This document shows, one piece after another, positions 10,547 to 24,540 of a DNA stretch of 64,000 bases (within the stretch, counting starts at the first letter, position 1; every line of letters starts with the position of its first letter). Location of the stretch: assembly GCF_029227915.1 (NCBI RefSeq), contig NC_079885.1, forward strand, positions 1 to 64,000, read 5' to 3'. The translations under genes were made by a program, and so were the position numbers. The notes under the pieces were generated by a model. The model saw only the letters and a list, made by a program, of their open reading frames with translations, made no database searches and had not been told where the DNA came from. The DNA is from Hydractinia symbiolongicarpus. Taxonomy: Eukaryota > Cnidaria > Hydrozoa > Anthoathecata > Hydractiniidae.

Positions 10547-12775
10547 CAAAGGTATACAAAGAAAGTACCCAGGGAGTAAACACATTTCCAGAACGATTTT
10601 TTAAATTATTTTTTCACCACTAAAACGCATGAGACTTGTAGTTTTTAAAAATGTTTTCATTTTTGATGAGACGCTGAATAAAAGAAGTTTAATCGCCGCC
10701 AAACGAAAACCCGCGATTTCCCGTAAACCCCAGACTCGGCCTGCATAGTCAAAAGTATACAAAAAAAGTACCCAGGGAGTAAACTCATTTCCCGAACGAT
10801 TTTTTAAATTATTTTTTCAGCACTAAAACGCATGAGACTTGTAGTTTGTAAAAATGTTTTCATTTTTGATGAGACGGTGAATAAAAGAAGTTTAATCGCC
10901 GGCAAACGAAAACCCGCGATTTCCCGTAAATCCCGGACTCGGCCCGTATAGTTAAAAGTATACAAGGAAAGTACCCAGTGAGTAAACTCATTTCACGAAC
11001 GAATTTTTAAATTACTTTTTCACCACTAAAACGTATGAGACTTGTAGTTTTCAAAAATGTTTTCATTTTTGATGAGACGCTGAATAAAAGAAGTTTAATC
11101 GCCGGCAAACGAAAACCTGCGATTTCCCGTAAATCCCGGACTCGGCCCGTATAGTCAAAAGTATACAAAGAAAGTACCCAGGGTGTAAACTCATTTCCCG
11201 AACGATTTTTTAAATTATTTTTTCACCACTAAAACGCATAAGACTTGTAGTTTTCAAAAATGTTTTTATTTTTGATGAGACGCTGAATAAAAGAAGTTTA
11301 ATCGCCGGCAAACGAAAACCTGTGATTTCCCGTAAATCCCGTACTCGGCCCGTATAGTCAAAAGTATACAAAGAAAGTATCCAGGGTGTAAACTCATTTC
11401 CCGAACGATTTTTTAAATTATTATTTCACCACTAAAACGCATGAGACTTGTAGTTTTCGAAAATGTTTTCATTTTTGATGAGACGCTGAATGAAAGAAGT
11501 TTAATCGCCGGCAAACGAAAACCTGCGATTTCCCGTAAATTCCGGACTCGGCCCGTATAGTCAAAAGTATACAAAGAAAGTACCCAGGGAGTAAACTCAT
11601 TTCCCGAACGATTTTTTATATTATTTTTTTACCACTAAACGCATGAGACTTGTAGTTTTCAAAAATATTTTCATATTTGATGGGACGCTGAATAAAAGAA
11701 GTTTATTCGCCGGCAAACGAAAATCCGCGATTTCCCGTAAATCCCGGACTCGGCCCGTATAGTAAAAAGCATACAAAGAAAGTACCCAGGGAGTAAACTC
11801 ATTTCCTGAACGATTTTTTAAATTATTTTTTCACCACTAAAACGCATGAGACTTGTAGTTTTTAAAAATGTTTTCATTTTTGATGAGACGCTTAATGAAA
11901 GAGGTTTAATCGCCGGCAAAGGAAATCCCGCCATTTCCCGTAACCCCGGACTCGGTCCGTATAATCAAAAGTATACAAAGAAAGTACCCAGGGAGTAAAC
12001 TCATTTCCCGAACGATTTTTTAAATTATATTTTCACCACTAAAACGTATGAGACTTGTAGTTTTCAAAAATGTTTTCACTTTTGATGAGACGCTGAATAA
12101 AAGAAGTTTAATCGCCGGCAAACGAAGACCTGCGATTTCCCGTAAATCCCGGACTCCGCCCGTATAGTCAAAAGTATACAAAGAAAGTACCCAGGGTGTA
12201 AACTCATTTCCCGAACGATTTTTTAAATTATTTTTTCACCACTAAAACGCATGAGACTTGTAGTTTTCAAAAATGTCTTCATTTTTGATGAGACGCTGAA
12301 TAAAAGAAGTTTAATCGCCGGCAAACGAAAACCTGCGATTTCCCGTAAATCCCGGACTCGGTCCGTATAGTCAAAGGTATACAAAGAAAGTACCCAGGGA
12401 GTAAACACATTTCCAGAACGATTTTTTAAATTATTTTTTCACCACTAAAACGCATGAGACTTGTATTTTTTAAAAATGTTTTCATTTTTGATGAGACGCT
12501 GAATAAAAGAAGTTTAATCGCCGGCAAACGAAACCCGCGATTTCCCGTAAACCCCAGACTCGGCCTGCATAGTCAAAGGTATACAAAGAAAGTACCCAGG
12601 GAGTAAACTCATTTCCCGAACGATTTTTTAAATTATTTTTTCACCACTAAAACGCATGACACTTGTAGTTTTCAAGAATGTTTTCATTTTTGATGAGACG
12701 CTGAATAAAAGAAGTTTAATCGCCGGCAAACGAAAACCTGCGATTTCCCGTAAATCCCGGACTCGGTCCGTATAG
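10547..12775 (+). repeat. 11-mer block, copy 2 (pair at 6494-8722)
   Basis: Second copy of the 6494-8722 series. It is followed by a 405-bp dimer repeat: the cttgtattttttaaa monomer recurs at about 12.47 and 12.87 kb. Bases 12776-13127 hold further monomers leading into the next block. Confidence 0.8.
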
Positions 12776-13127
12776 TCAAAGGTATACAAAGAAAGTACCC
12801 AGGGAGTAAACACATTTCCAGAACGATTTTTTAAATTATTTTTTCACCACTAAAACGCATGAGACTTGTATTTTTTAAAAATGTTTTCATTTTTGATGAG
12901 ACGCTGAATAAAAGAAGTTTAATCGCCGGCAAACGAAACCCGCGATTTCCCGTAAACCCCAGACTCGGCCTGCATAGTCAAAGGTATACAAAGAAAGTAC
13001 CCAGGGAGTAAACTCATTTCCAGAACGATTTTTTAAATTATTTTTTCAGCACTAAAACGCATGAGACTTGTAGTTTGTAAAAATGTTTTCATTTTTGATG
13101 AGACGGTGAATAAAAGAAGTTTAATCA

Positions 13128-14729
13128 CCGGCAAACGAAAACCTGCGATTTCCCGTAAATCCTGGACTCGGCCCATATAGTCAAAAGTATACAAAGAAAG
13201 TACCCAGGGAGTAAACTCATTTCCCAAACGATTTTTTAAGTTATTATTTCACCACTAAAACGCATGAGACTTGTAGTTTTCAAGAATGTTTTCATTTTTG
13301 ATGAGACGCTGAATAAAAGCAGTTTAATCGCCGGCAAACGAAAACCTGCGATTTCCCGTAAATCCCGGACTCGGCCCGTATAGTCAAAGGTATACAAAGA
13401 AAGTACCCAGGGAGTAAACTCATTTCCAGAACGATTTTTTAAATTATTTTTTCACCACTAAAACGCATGAGACTTGTAGTTTTTAAAAATGTTTTCATTT
13501 TTGATGAGACGCTGAATAAAAGAAGTTTAATCGCCGGCGAACGAAAACCTGCGATTTCCCGTAAATCCAGGACTCGGCCCGTATAGTCAAAAGTATACAA
13601 AGAAAGTACCCAGGGAATAAACTCATTTCCTAAACGTTTTTTTAAATTATTATTTCACCACTAAAGCCCATGAGACTTGTAGTTTTTAAAAATGTTTTCA
13701 TTTTTGATGAGACGCTGAATAAAAGAAATTTAATCGCCGGCAAACGAAAACCCGCGATTTCCCGTAAATCCCGGACTCGGCCCGTATAGTTAAAAGTATA
13801 CAAGGAAAGTACCCAGTGAGTAAACTCATTTCCCGAACGAATTTTTAAATTATTTTTTCACCACTAAAACGTATGAGACTTGTAGTTTTCAAAAATGTTT
13901 TCATTTTTGATGAGACGCGGAATAAAAGAAGTTTAATCGCCGGCAAACGAAAACCTGCGATTTCCCGTAAATCCCGGACTCGGCCCGTATAGTCAAAGGT
14001 ATACAAAGAAAGTACCCAGGGAGTAAACTCATTTCCAGAACGATTTTTTAAATTATTTTTTCACCACTAAAACGCATGAGACTTGTAGTTTTTAAAAATG
14101 TTTTCATTTTTGATGAGACGCTGAATAAAAGAAGTTTAATCGCCGGCAAACGAAAACCTGCGATTTCCCGTAAATCCTGGACTCGGCCCGTATAGTCAAA
14201 AGTATACAAAGAAAGTACCCAGGGAGTAAACTCATTTCCCAAACGATTTTTTAAATTATTATTTCACCACTAAAGCCCATGAGACTTGTAGTTTTAAAAA
14301 ATGTTTTCATTTTTGATGAGACGCTGAATAAAAGAAGTTTAATCGCCGGCAAACGAAAACCCGCGATTTCCCGTAAATCCCGGACTCGGCCCGTATAGTT
14401 AAACGTATACAAGGAAAGTACCCAGTGAGTAAACTCATTTCACGAACGAAGTTTTAAATTACTTTTTCACCACTAAAACGTATGAGACTTGTAGTTTTCA
14501 AAAATGTTTTCATTTTTGATGAGACGCTGAATAAAAGAAGTTTAATCGCCGGCAAACGAAAACCTGCGATTTCCCGTAAATCCCGGACTCGGCCCGTATA
14601 GTCAAAAGTATACAAAGAAAGTACCCAGGGTGTAAACTCATTTCCCGAACGATTTTTTAAACTATTTTTTCACCACTAAAACGCATGAGACTTGTAGTTT
14701 TCAAAAATGTTTTCATTTTTGATGAGACG
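13128..14729 (+). repeat. 8-mer block, copy 1
   Basis: Matches 14752-16353 at an offset of 1624 bp. Shared markers include gcccatatagtc, tttttaagttatt, tcaagaatg, gccggcgaacg, taaacgttttttt, aaagaaatttaatcg and gagacgcggaat. A few substitutions distinguish the copies (aggaataaac near 13615, aaattttttc near 15114, taaacgtatac near 14400). Confidence 0.8.
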
Positions 14730-14870
14730 GTGAATAAAAGAAGTTTAATCGCCGGCAAACGAAAACCTGCGATTTCCCGTAAATCCTGGACTCGGCCCAT
14801 ATAGTCAAAAGTATACAAAGAAAGTACCCAGGGAGTAAACTCATTTCCCAAACGATTTTTTAAGTTATTA

Positions 14871-17800
14871 TTTCACCACTAAAACGCATGAGACTTGTAG
14901 TTTTCAAGAATGTTTTCATTTTTGATGAGACGCTGAATAAAAGCAGTTTAATCGCCGGCAAACGAAAACCTGCGATTTCCCGTAAATCCCGGACTCGGCC
15001 CGTATAGTCAAAGGTATACAAAGAAAGTACCCAGGGAGTAAACTCATTTCCAGAACGATTTTTTAAATTATTTTTTCACCACTAAAACGCATGAGACTTG
15101 TAGTTTTTAAAAATTTTTTCATTTTTGATGAGACGCTGAATAAAAGAAGTTTAATCGCCGGCGAACGAAAACCTGCGATTTCCCGTAAATCCAGGACTCG
15201 GCCCGTATAGTCAAAAGTATACAAAGAAAGTACCCAGGGAGTAAACTCATTTCCTAAACGTTTTTTTAAATTATTATTTCACCACTAAAGCCCATGAGAC
15301 TTGTAGTTTTTAAAAATGTTTTCATTTTTGATGAGACGCTGAATAAAAGAAATTTAATCGCCGGCAAACGAAAACCCGCGATTTCCCGTAAATCCCGGAC
15401 TCGGCCCGTATAGTTAAAAGTATACAAGGAAAGTACCCAGTGAGTAAACTCATTTCCCGAACGAATTTTTAAATTATTTTTTCACCACTAAAACGTATGA
15501 GACTTGTAGTTTTCAAAAATGTTTTCATTTTTGATGAGACGCGGAATAAAAGAAGTTTAATCGCCGGCAAACGAAAACCTGCGATTTCCCGTAAATCCCG
15601 GACTCGGCCCGTATAGTCAAAGGTATACAAAGAAAGTACCCAGGGAGTAAACTCATTTCCAGAACGATTTTTTAAATTATTTTTTCACCACTAAAACGCA
15701 TGAGACTTGTAGTTTTTAAAAATGTTTTCATTTTTGATGAGACGCTGAATAAAAGAAGTTTAATCGCCGGCAAACGAAAACCTGCGATTTCCCGTAAATC
15801 CTGGACTCGGCCCGTATAGTCAAAAGTATACAAAGAAAGTACCCAGGGAGTAAACTCATTTCCCAAACGATTTTTTAAATTATTATTTCACCACTAAAGC
15901 CCATGAGACTTGTAGTTTTAAAAAATGTTTTCATTTTTGATGAGACGCTGAATAAAAGAAGTTTAATCGCCGGCAAACGAAAACCCGCGATTTCCCGTAA
16001 ATCCCGGACTCGGCCCGTATAGTTAAAAGTATACAAGGAAAGTACCCAGTGAGTAAACTCATTTCACGAACGAATTTTTAAATTACTTTTTCACCACTAA
16101 AACGTATGAGACTTGTAGTTTTCAAAAATGTTTTCATTTTTGATGAGACGCTGAATAAAAGAAGTTTAATCGCCGGCAAACGAAAACCTGCGATTTCCCG
16201 TAAATCCCGGACTCGGCCCGTATAGTCAAAAGTATACAAAGAAAGTACCCAGGGTGTAAACTCATTTCCCGAACGATTTTTTAAACTATTTTTTCACCAC
16301 TAAAACGCATGAGACTTGTAGTTTTCAAAAATGTTTTCATTTTTGATGAGACGCTGAATAAAAGAAGTTTAATCGCCGGCAAACGAAAACCTGTGATTTC
16401 CCGTAAATCCCGTACTCGGCCCGTATAGTCAAAAGTATACAAAGAAAGTATCCAGGGTGTAAACTCATTTCCCGAACGATTTTTTAAAATTATTATTTCA
16501 CCACTAAAACGCATGAGACTTGTAGTTTTCGAAAATGTTTTCATTTTTGATGAGACGCTGAATGAAAGAAGTTTAATCGCCGGCAAACGAAAACCTGCGA
16601 TTTACCGTAAATTCCGGACTCGGCCCGTATAGTCAAAAGTATACAAAGAAAGTACCCAGGGAGTAAACTCATTTCCCGAACGATTTTTTATATTATTTTT
16701 TTACCACTAAACGCATGAGACTTGTAGTTTTCAAAAATAGTTTCATATTTGATGGGACGCTGAATAAAAGAAGTTTATTCGCCGGCAAACGAAAATCCGC
16801 GATTTCCCGTAAATCCCGCACTCGGCCCGTATAGTAAAAAGCATACAAAGAAAGTACCCAGGGAGTAAACTCATTTCCCGAACGATTTTTTAAATTATTT
16901 TTTCACCACTAAAACGCATGAGACTTGCAGTTTTCAAAAATGTTTTCATTTTTGATGAGACGCTTAATGAAAGAGGTTTAATCGCCGGCAAAGGAAATCC
17001 CGCCATTTCCCGTAACCCCGGACTCGGTCCGTATAATCAAAAGTATACAAAGAAAGTACCCAGGGAGTAAACTCATTTCCCGAACGATTTTTTAAATTAT
17101 ATTTTCACCACTAAAACGCATGAGACTTGTAGTTTTCAAAAATGTTTTCATTTTTGATGAGACGCTGAATGAAAGAAGTTTAATCGCCGGCAAACGAAAA
17201 CCTGCGATTTCCCGTAATTCCCGGACTCGGCCCGTATAGTCAAAAGTATAATAAGAAAGTACCCAGGGTGTAAACTCATTTCCAGAAAGATTTTTTAAAT
17301 TATTATTTCACCACTAAAGCCCATGAGACTTGTAGTTTTTAAAAATGTTTTCATTTTTGATGAGACGCTGAATAAAAGAAGTTTAATCGCCGGCAAACGA
17401 AAACCCGCCATTTCCCGTAAACCCTGGACTCGGCCCGTATAATCAAAAGTATACAAAGAAAGTACCCAGGGAGTAAACTTATTTCCCTAACGAATTTTTA
17501 AATTATTTTTTCACCACTAAAACGCATGAGACTTGTAGTTTTCAAAAATGTTTTCATTTTTGATGAGACGCTGAATAAAAGAACTTTAATCGCCGGCAAA
17601 CGAAAACCTGCGATTTCCCGTAAATTCCGGACTCGGCCCGTATAGTCAAAAGTATACAAAGAAAATACCCAGGGAGTTAACTCATTTCCCGAACGATTTT
17701 TTAAATTATATTTTCACCACTAAAACGCATGAGACTTGTAGTTTTCAAAAATGTTTTCATTTTTGATGAGACGCTGAATGAAAGAAGTTTAATCGTCGGC

Positions 17801-18355
17801 AAACGAAAACCTGCGATTTCCCGTAAATCCCGGACTCGGCCCGTATAGTCAAAAGTATAATAAGAAAGTACCCAGGGTGTAAACTCATTTCCCGAACGAT
17901 TTTTTAAATTATTATTTCACCACTAAAGCCCATGAGACTTGTAGTTTTTAAAAATGTTTTCATTTTTGATGAGACGCTGAATAAAAGAAGTTTAATCGCC
18001 GGCAAACGAAAACCTGCGATTTCCCGTAAATCCCGGACTCGGCCCGTATAGTCAAAAGTATACAAAGAAAGTACCCAGGGTGTAAACTCATTTCCCGAAC
18101 GATTTTTTAAACTATTTTTTCACCACTAAAACGCATGAGACTTGTAGTTTTCAAAAATGTTTTCATTTTTGATGAGACGCTGAATAAAAGAAGTTTAATC
18201 GCCGGCAAACGAAAACCTGTGATTTCCCGTAAATCCCGTACTCGGCCCGTATAGTCAAAAGTATACAAAGAAAGTATCCAGGGTGTAAACTCATTTCCCG
18301 AACGATTTTTTAAATTATTATTTCACCACTAAAACGCATGAGACTTGTAGTTTTC
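14871..18355 (+). repeat. 19-mer block, copy 1
   Basis: About 3.48 kb matching 18726-22209 at an offset of 3854-3855 bp. The one-base offset change comes from an extra a at about 16485. That insertion makes a 204-bp monomer and lets one chance open frame run across two monomers. The block contains the nine-monomer series (about 16.73-18.0 kb) that also occurs inverted at 1-1255. Confidence 0.8.
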
Positions 18356-18725
18356 GAAAATGTTTTCATTTTTGATGAGACGCTGAATGAAAGAAGTTTA
18401 ATCGCCGGCAAACGAAAACCTGCGATTTCCCGTAAATTCCGGACTCGGCCCGTATAGTCAAAAGTATACAAAGAAAGTACCCAGGGAGTAAACTCATTTC
18501 CCGAACGATTTTTTATATTATTTTTTTACCACTAAACGCATGAGACTTGTAGTTTTCAAAAATATTTTCATATTTGATGGGACGCTGAATAAAAGAAGTT
18601 TATTCGCCGGCAAACGAAAATCCGCGATTTCCCGTAAATCCCGCACTCGGCCCGTATAGTAAAAAGCATACAAAGAAAGTACCCAGGGAGTAAACTCATT
18701 TCCCGAACGATTTTTTAAATTATTT

Positions 18726-21700
18726 TTTCACCACTAAAACGCATGAGACTTGTAGTTTTCAAGAATGTTTTCATTTTTGATGAGACGCTGAATAAAAGCA
18801 GTTTAATCGCCGGCAAACGAAAACCTGCGATTTCCCGTAAATCCCGGACTCGGCCCGTATAGTCAAAGGTATACAAAGAAAGTACCCAGGGAGTAAACTC
18901 ATTTCCAGAACGATTTTTTAAATTATTTTTTCACCACTAAAACGCATGAGACTTGTAGTTTTTAAAAATGTTTTCATTTTTGATGAGACGCTGAATAAAA
19001 GAAGTTTAATCGCCGGCGAACGAAAACCTGCGATTTCCCGTAAATCCAGGACTCGGCCCGTATAGTCAAAAGTATACAAAGAAAGTACCCAGGGAGTAAA
19101 CTCATTTCCTAAACGTTTTTTTAAATTATTATTTCACCACTAAAGCCCATGAGACTTGTAGTTTTTAAAAATGTTTTCATTTTTGATGAGACGCTGAATA
19201 AAAGAAATTTAATCGCCGGCAAACGAAAACCCGCGATTTCCCGTAAATCCCGGACTCGGCCCGTATAGTTAAAAGTATACAAGGAAAGTACCCAGTGAGT
19301 AAACTCATTTCCCGAACGAATTTTTAAATTATTTTTTCACCACTAAAACGTATGAGACTTGTAGTTTTCAAAAATGTTTTCATTTTTGATGAGACGCGGA
19401 ATAAAAGAAGTTTAATCGCCGGCAAACGAAAACCTGCGATTTCCCGTAAATCCCGGACTCGGCCCGTATAGTCAAAGGTATACAAAGAAAGTACCCAGGG
19501 AGTAAACTCATTTCCAGAACGATTTTTTAAATTATTTTTTCACCACTAAAACGCATGAGACTTGTAGTTTTTAAAAATGTTTTCATTTTTGATGAGACGC
19601 TGAATAAAAGAAGTTTAATCGCCGGCAAACGAAAACCTGCGATTTCCCGTAAATCCTGGACTCGGCCCGTATAGTCAAAAGTATACAAAGAAAGTACCCA
19701 GGGAGTAAACTCATTTCCCAAACGATTTTTTAAATTATTATTTCACCACTAAAGCCCATGAGACTTGTAGTTTTAAAAAATGTTTTCATTTTTGATGAGA
19801 CGCTGAATAAAAGAAGTTTAATCGCCGGCAAACGAAAACCCGCGATTTCCCGTAAATCCCGGACTCGGCCCGTATAGTTAAAAGTATACAAGGAAAGTAC
19901 CCAGTGAGTAAACTCATTTCACGAACGAATTTTTAAATTACTTTTTCACCACTAAAACGTATGAGACTTGTAGTTTTCAAAAATGTTTTCATTTTTGATG
20001 AGACGCTGAATAAAAGAAGTTTAATCGCCGGCAAACGAAAACCTGCGATTTCCCGTAAATCCCGGACTCGGCCCGTATAGTCAAAAGTATACAAAGAAAG
20101 TACCCAGGGTGTAAACTCATTTCCCGAACGATTTTTTAAACTATTTTTTCACCACTAAAACGCATGAGACTTGTAGTTTTCAAAAATGTTTTCATTTTTG
20201 ATGAGACGCTGAATAAAAGAAGTTTAATCGCCGGCAAACGAAAACCTGTGATTTCCCGTAAATCCCGTACTCGGCCCGTATAGTCAAAAGTATACAAAGA
20301 AAGTATCCAGGGTGTAAACTCATTTCCCGAACGATTTTTTAAATTATTATTTCACCACTAAAACGCATGAGACTTGTAGTTTTCGAAAATGTTTTCATTT
20401 TTGATGAGACGCTGAATGAAAGAAGTTTAATCGCCGGCAAACGAAAACCTGCGATTTCCCGTAAATTCCGGACTCGGCCCGTATAGTCAAAAGTATACAA
20501 AGAAAGTACCCAGGGAGTAAACTCATTTCCCGAACGATTTTTTATATTATTTTTTTACCACTAAACGCATGAGACTTGTAGTTTTCAAAAATATTTTCAT
20601 ATTTGATGGGACGCTGAATAAAAGAAGTTTATTCGCCGGCAAACGAAAATCCGCGATTTCCCGTAAATCCCTCACTCGGCCCGTATAGTAAAAAGCATAC
20701 AAAGAAAGTACCCAGGGAGTAAACTCATTTCCCGAACGATTTTTTAAATTATTTTTTCACCACTAAAACGCATGAGACTTGTAGTTTTCAAAAATGTTTT
20801 CATTTTTGATGAGACGCTTAATGAAAGAGGTTTAATCGCCGGCAAAGGAAATCCCGCCATTTCCCGTAACCCCGGACTCGGTCCGTATAATCAAAAGTAT
20901 ACAAAGAAAGTACCCAGGGAGTAAACTCATTTCCCGAACGATTTTTTAAATTATATTTTCACCACTAAAACGCATGAGACTTGTAGTTTTCAAAAATGTT
21001 TTCATTTTTGATGAGACGCTGAATGAAAGAAGTTTAATCGCCGGCAAACGAAAACCTGCGATTTCCCGTAATTCCCGGACTCGGCCCGTATAGTCAAAAG
21101 TATAATAAGAAAGTACCCAGGGTGTAAACTCATTTCCAGAAAGATTTTTTAAATTATTATTTCACCACTAAAGCCCATGAGACTTGTAGTTTTTAAAAAT
21201 GTTTTCATTTTTGATGAGACGCTGAATAAAAGAAGTTTAATCGCCGGCAAACGAAAACCCGCCATTTCCCGTAAACCCTGGACTCGGCCCGTATAATCAA
21301 AAGTATACAAAGAAAGTACCCAGGGAGTAAACTTATTTCCCTAACGAATTTTTAAATTATTTTTTCACCACTAAAACGCATGAGACTTGTAGTTTTCAAA
21401 AATGTTTTCATTTTTGATGAGACGCTGAATAAAAGAACTTTAATCGCCGGCAAACGAAAACCTGCGATTTCCCGTAAATTCCGGACTCGGCCCGTATAGT
21501 CAAAAGTATACAAAGAAAATACCCAGGGAGTTAACTCATTTCCCGAACGATTTTTTAAATTATATTTTCACCACTGAAACGCATGAGACTTGTAGTTTTC
21601 AAAAATGTTTTCATTTTTGATGAGACGCTGAATGAAAGAAGTTTAATCGTCGGCAAACGAAAACCTGCGATTTCCCGTAAATCCCGGACTCGGCCCGTAT

Positions 21701-22209
21701 AGTCAAAAGTATAATAAGAAAGTACCCAGGGTGTAAACTCATTTCCCGAACGATTTTTTAAATTATTATTTCACCACTAAAGCCCATGAGACTTGTAGTT
21801 TTTAAAAATGTTTTCATTTTTGATGAGACGCTGAATAAAAGAAGTTTAATCGCCGGCAAACGAAAACCTGCGATTTCCCGTAAATCCCGGACTCGGCCCG
21901 TATAGTCAAAAGTATACAAAGAAAGTACCCAGGGTGTAAACTCATTTCCCGAACGATTTTTTAAACTATTTTTTCACCACTAAAACGCATGAGACTTGTA
22001 GTTTTCAAAAATGTTTTCATTTTTGATGAGACGCTGAATAAAAGAAGTTTAATCGCCGGCAAACGAAAACCTGTGATTTCCCGTAAATCCCGTACTCGGC
22101 CCGTATAGTCAAAAGTATACAAAGAAAGTATCCAGGGTGTAAACTCATTTCCCGAACGATTTTTTAAATTATTATTTCACCACTAAAACGCATGAGACTT
22201 GTAGTTTTC
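18726..22209 (+). repeat. 19-mer block, copy 2
   Basis: Second copy of 14871-18355. It ends where the ttcgaaaatg type is replaced by the atattttcatatttgatggg type at 22210, the start of the tetramer repeats. Confidence 0.8.
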
Positions 22210-24415
22210 AAAAATATTTTCATATTTGATGGGACGCTGAATAAAAGAAGTTTATTCGCCGGCAAACGAAAATCCGCGATTTCCCGTAAATCCCGCACTC
22301 GGCCCGTATAGTAAAAAGCATACAAAGAAAGTACCCAGGGAGTAAACTCATTTCCCGAACGATTTTTTAAATTATTTTTTCACCACTAAAACGCATGAGA
22401 CTTGTAGTTTTCAAAAATGTTTTCATTTTTGATGAGACGCTTAATGAAAGAGGTTTAATCGCCGGCAAAGGAAATCCCGCCATTTCCCGTAACCCCGGAC
22501 TCGGTCCGTATAATCAAAAGTATACAAAGAAAGTACCCAGGGAGTAAACTCATTTCCCGAACGATTTTTTAAATTATATTTTCACCACTAAAACGCATGA
22601 GACTTGTAGTTTTCAAAAATGTTTTCATTTTTGATGAGACGCTGAATGAAAGAAGTTTAATCGCCGGCAAACGAAAACCTGCGATTTCCCGTAATTCCCG
22701 GACTCGGCCCGTATAGTCAAAAGTATAATAAGAAAGTACCCAGGGTGTAAACTCATTTCCAGAAAGATTTTTTAAATTATTATTTCACCACTAAAACGCA
22801 TGAGACTTGTAGTTTTCGAAAATGTTTTCATTTTTGATGAGACGCTGAATGAAAGAAGTTTAATCGCCGGCAAACGAAAACCTGCGATTTCCCGTAAATT
22901 CCGGACTCGGCCCGTATAGTCAAAAGTATACAAAGAAAGTACCCAGGGAGTAAACTCATTTCCCGAACGATTTTTTATATTATTTTTTTACCACTAAACG
23001 CATGAGACTTGTAGTTTTCAAAAATATTTTCATATTTGATGGGACGCTGAATAAAAGAAGTTTATTCGCCGGCAAACGAAAATCCGCGATTTCCCGTAAA
23101 TCCCGCACTCGGCCCGTATAGTAAAAAGCATACAAAGAAAGTACCCAGGGAGTAAACTCATTTCCCGAACGATTTTTTAAATTATTTTTTCACCACTAAA
23201 ACGCATGAGACTTGTAGTTTTCAAAAATGTTTTCATTTTTGATGAGACGCTTAATGAAAGAGGTTTAATCGCCGGCAAAGGAAATCCCGCCATTTCCCGT
23301 AACCCCGGACTCGGTCCGTATAATCAAAAGTATACAAAGAAAGTACCCAGGGAGTAAACTCATTTCCCGAACGATTTTTTAAATTATATTTTCACCACTA
23401 AAACGCATGAGACTTGTAGTTTTCAAAAATGTTTTCATTTTTGATGAGACGCTGAATGAAAGAAGTTTAATCGCCGGCAAACGAAAACCTGCGATTTCCC
23501 GTAATTCCCGGACTCGGCCCGTATAGTCAAAAGTATAATAAGAAAGTACCCAGGGTGTAAACTCATTTCCAGAAAGATTTTTTAAATTATTATTTCACCA
23601 CTAAAACGCATGAGACTTGTAGTTTTCGAAAATGTTTTCATTTTTGATGAGACGCTGAATGAAAGAAGTTTAATCGCCGGCAAACGAAAACCTGCGATTT
23701 CCCGTAAATTCCGGACTCGGCCCGTATAGTCAAAAGTATACAAAGAAAGTACCCAGGGAGTAAACTCATTTCCCGAACGATTTTTTATATTATTTTTTTA
23801 CCACTAAACGCATGAGACTTGTAGTTTTCAAAAATATTTTCATATTTGATGGGACGCTGAATAAAAGAAGTTTATTCGCCGGCAAACGAAAATCCGCGAT
23901 TTCCCGTAAATCCCGCACTCGGCCCGTATAGTAAAAAGCATACAAAGAAAGTACCCAGGGAGTAAACTCATTTCCCGAACGATTTTTTAAATTATTTTTT
24001 CACCACTAAAACGCATGAGACTTGTAGTTTTCAAAAATGTTTTCATTTTTGATGAGACGCTTAATGAAAGAGGTTTAATCGCCGGCAAAGGAAATCCCGC
24101 CATTTCCCGTAACCCCGGACTCGGTCCGTATAATCAAAAGTATACAAAGAAAGTACCCAGGGAGTAAACTCATTTCCCGAACGATTTTTTAAATTATATT
24201 TTCACCACTAAAACGCATGAGACTTGTAGTTTTCAAAAATGTTTTCATTTTTGATGAGACGCTGAATGAAAGAAGTTTAATCGCCGGCAAACGAAAACCT
24301 GCGATTTCCCGTAATTCCCGGACTCGGCCCGTATAGTCAAAAGTATAATAAGAAAGTACCCAGGGTGTAAACTCATTTCCAGAAAGATTTTTTAAATTAT
24401 TATTTCACCACTAAA
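22189..24415 (+). repeat. Tetramer higher-order repeat, about 2.75 copies of 810 bp
   Basis: The cgcatgagacttg followed by caaaaatattttcatatttg recurs at 22189, 22999 and 23809, exactly 810 bp apart. Each copy holds four subtypes in order: gggacgc/gtttattcgcc; cttaatgaaagaggttt; ttatattttcacc/gaatgaaag/gtaattccc; and a ttccagaaag/ttcgaaaatg unit. The third copy is cut at 24415, where ctaaagccca replaces ctaaaacgca. No mismatch between copies was seen in the stretches compared. Bases 24416-24540 continue with ordinary monomer sequence. Confidence 0.85.
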
Positions 24416-24540
24416 GCCCATGAGACTTGTAGTTTTTAAAAATGTTTTCATTTTTGATGAGACGCTGAATAAAAGAAGTTTAATCGCCGGCAAACGAAAA
24501 CCCGCCATTTCCCGTAAACCCTGGACTCGGCCCGTATAAT

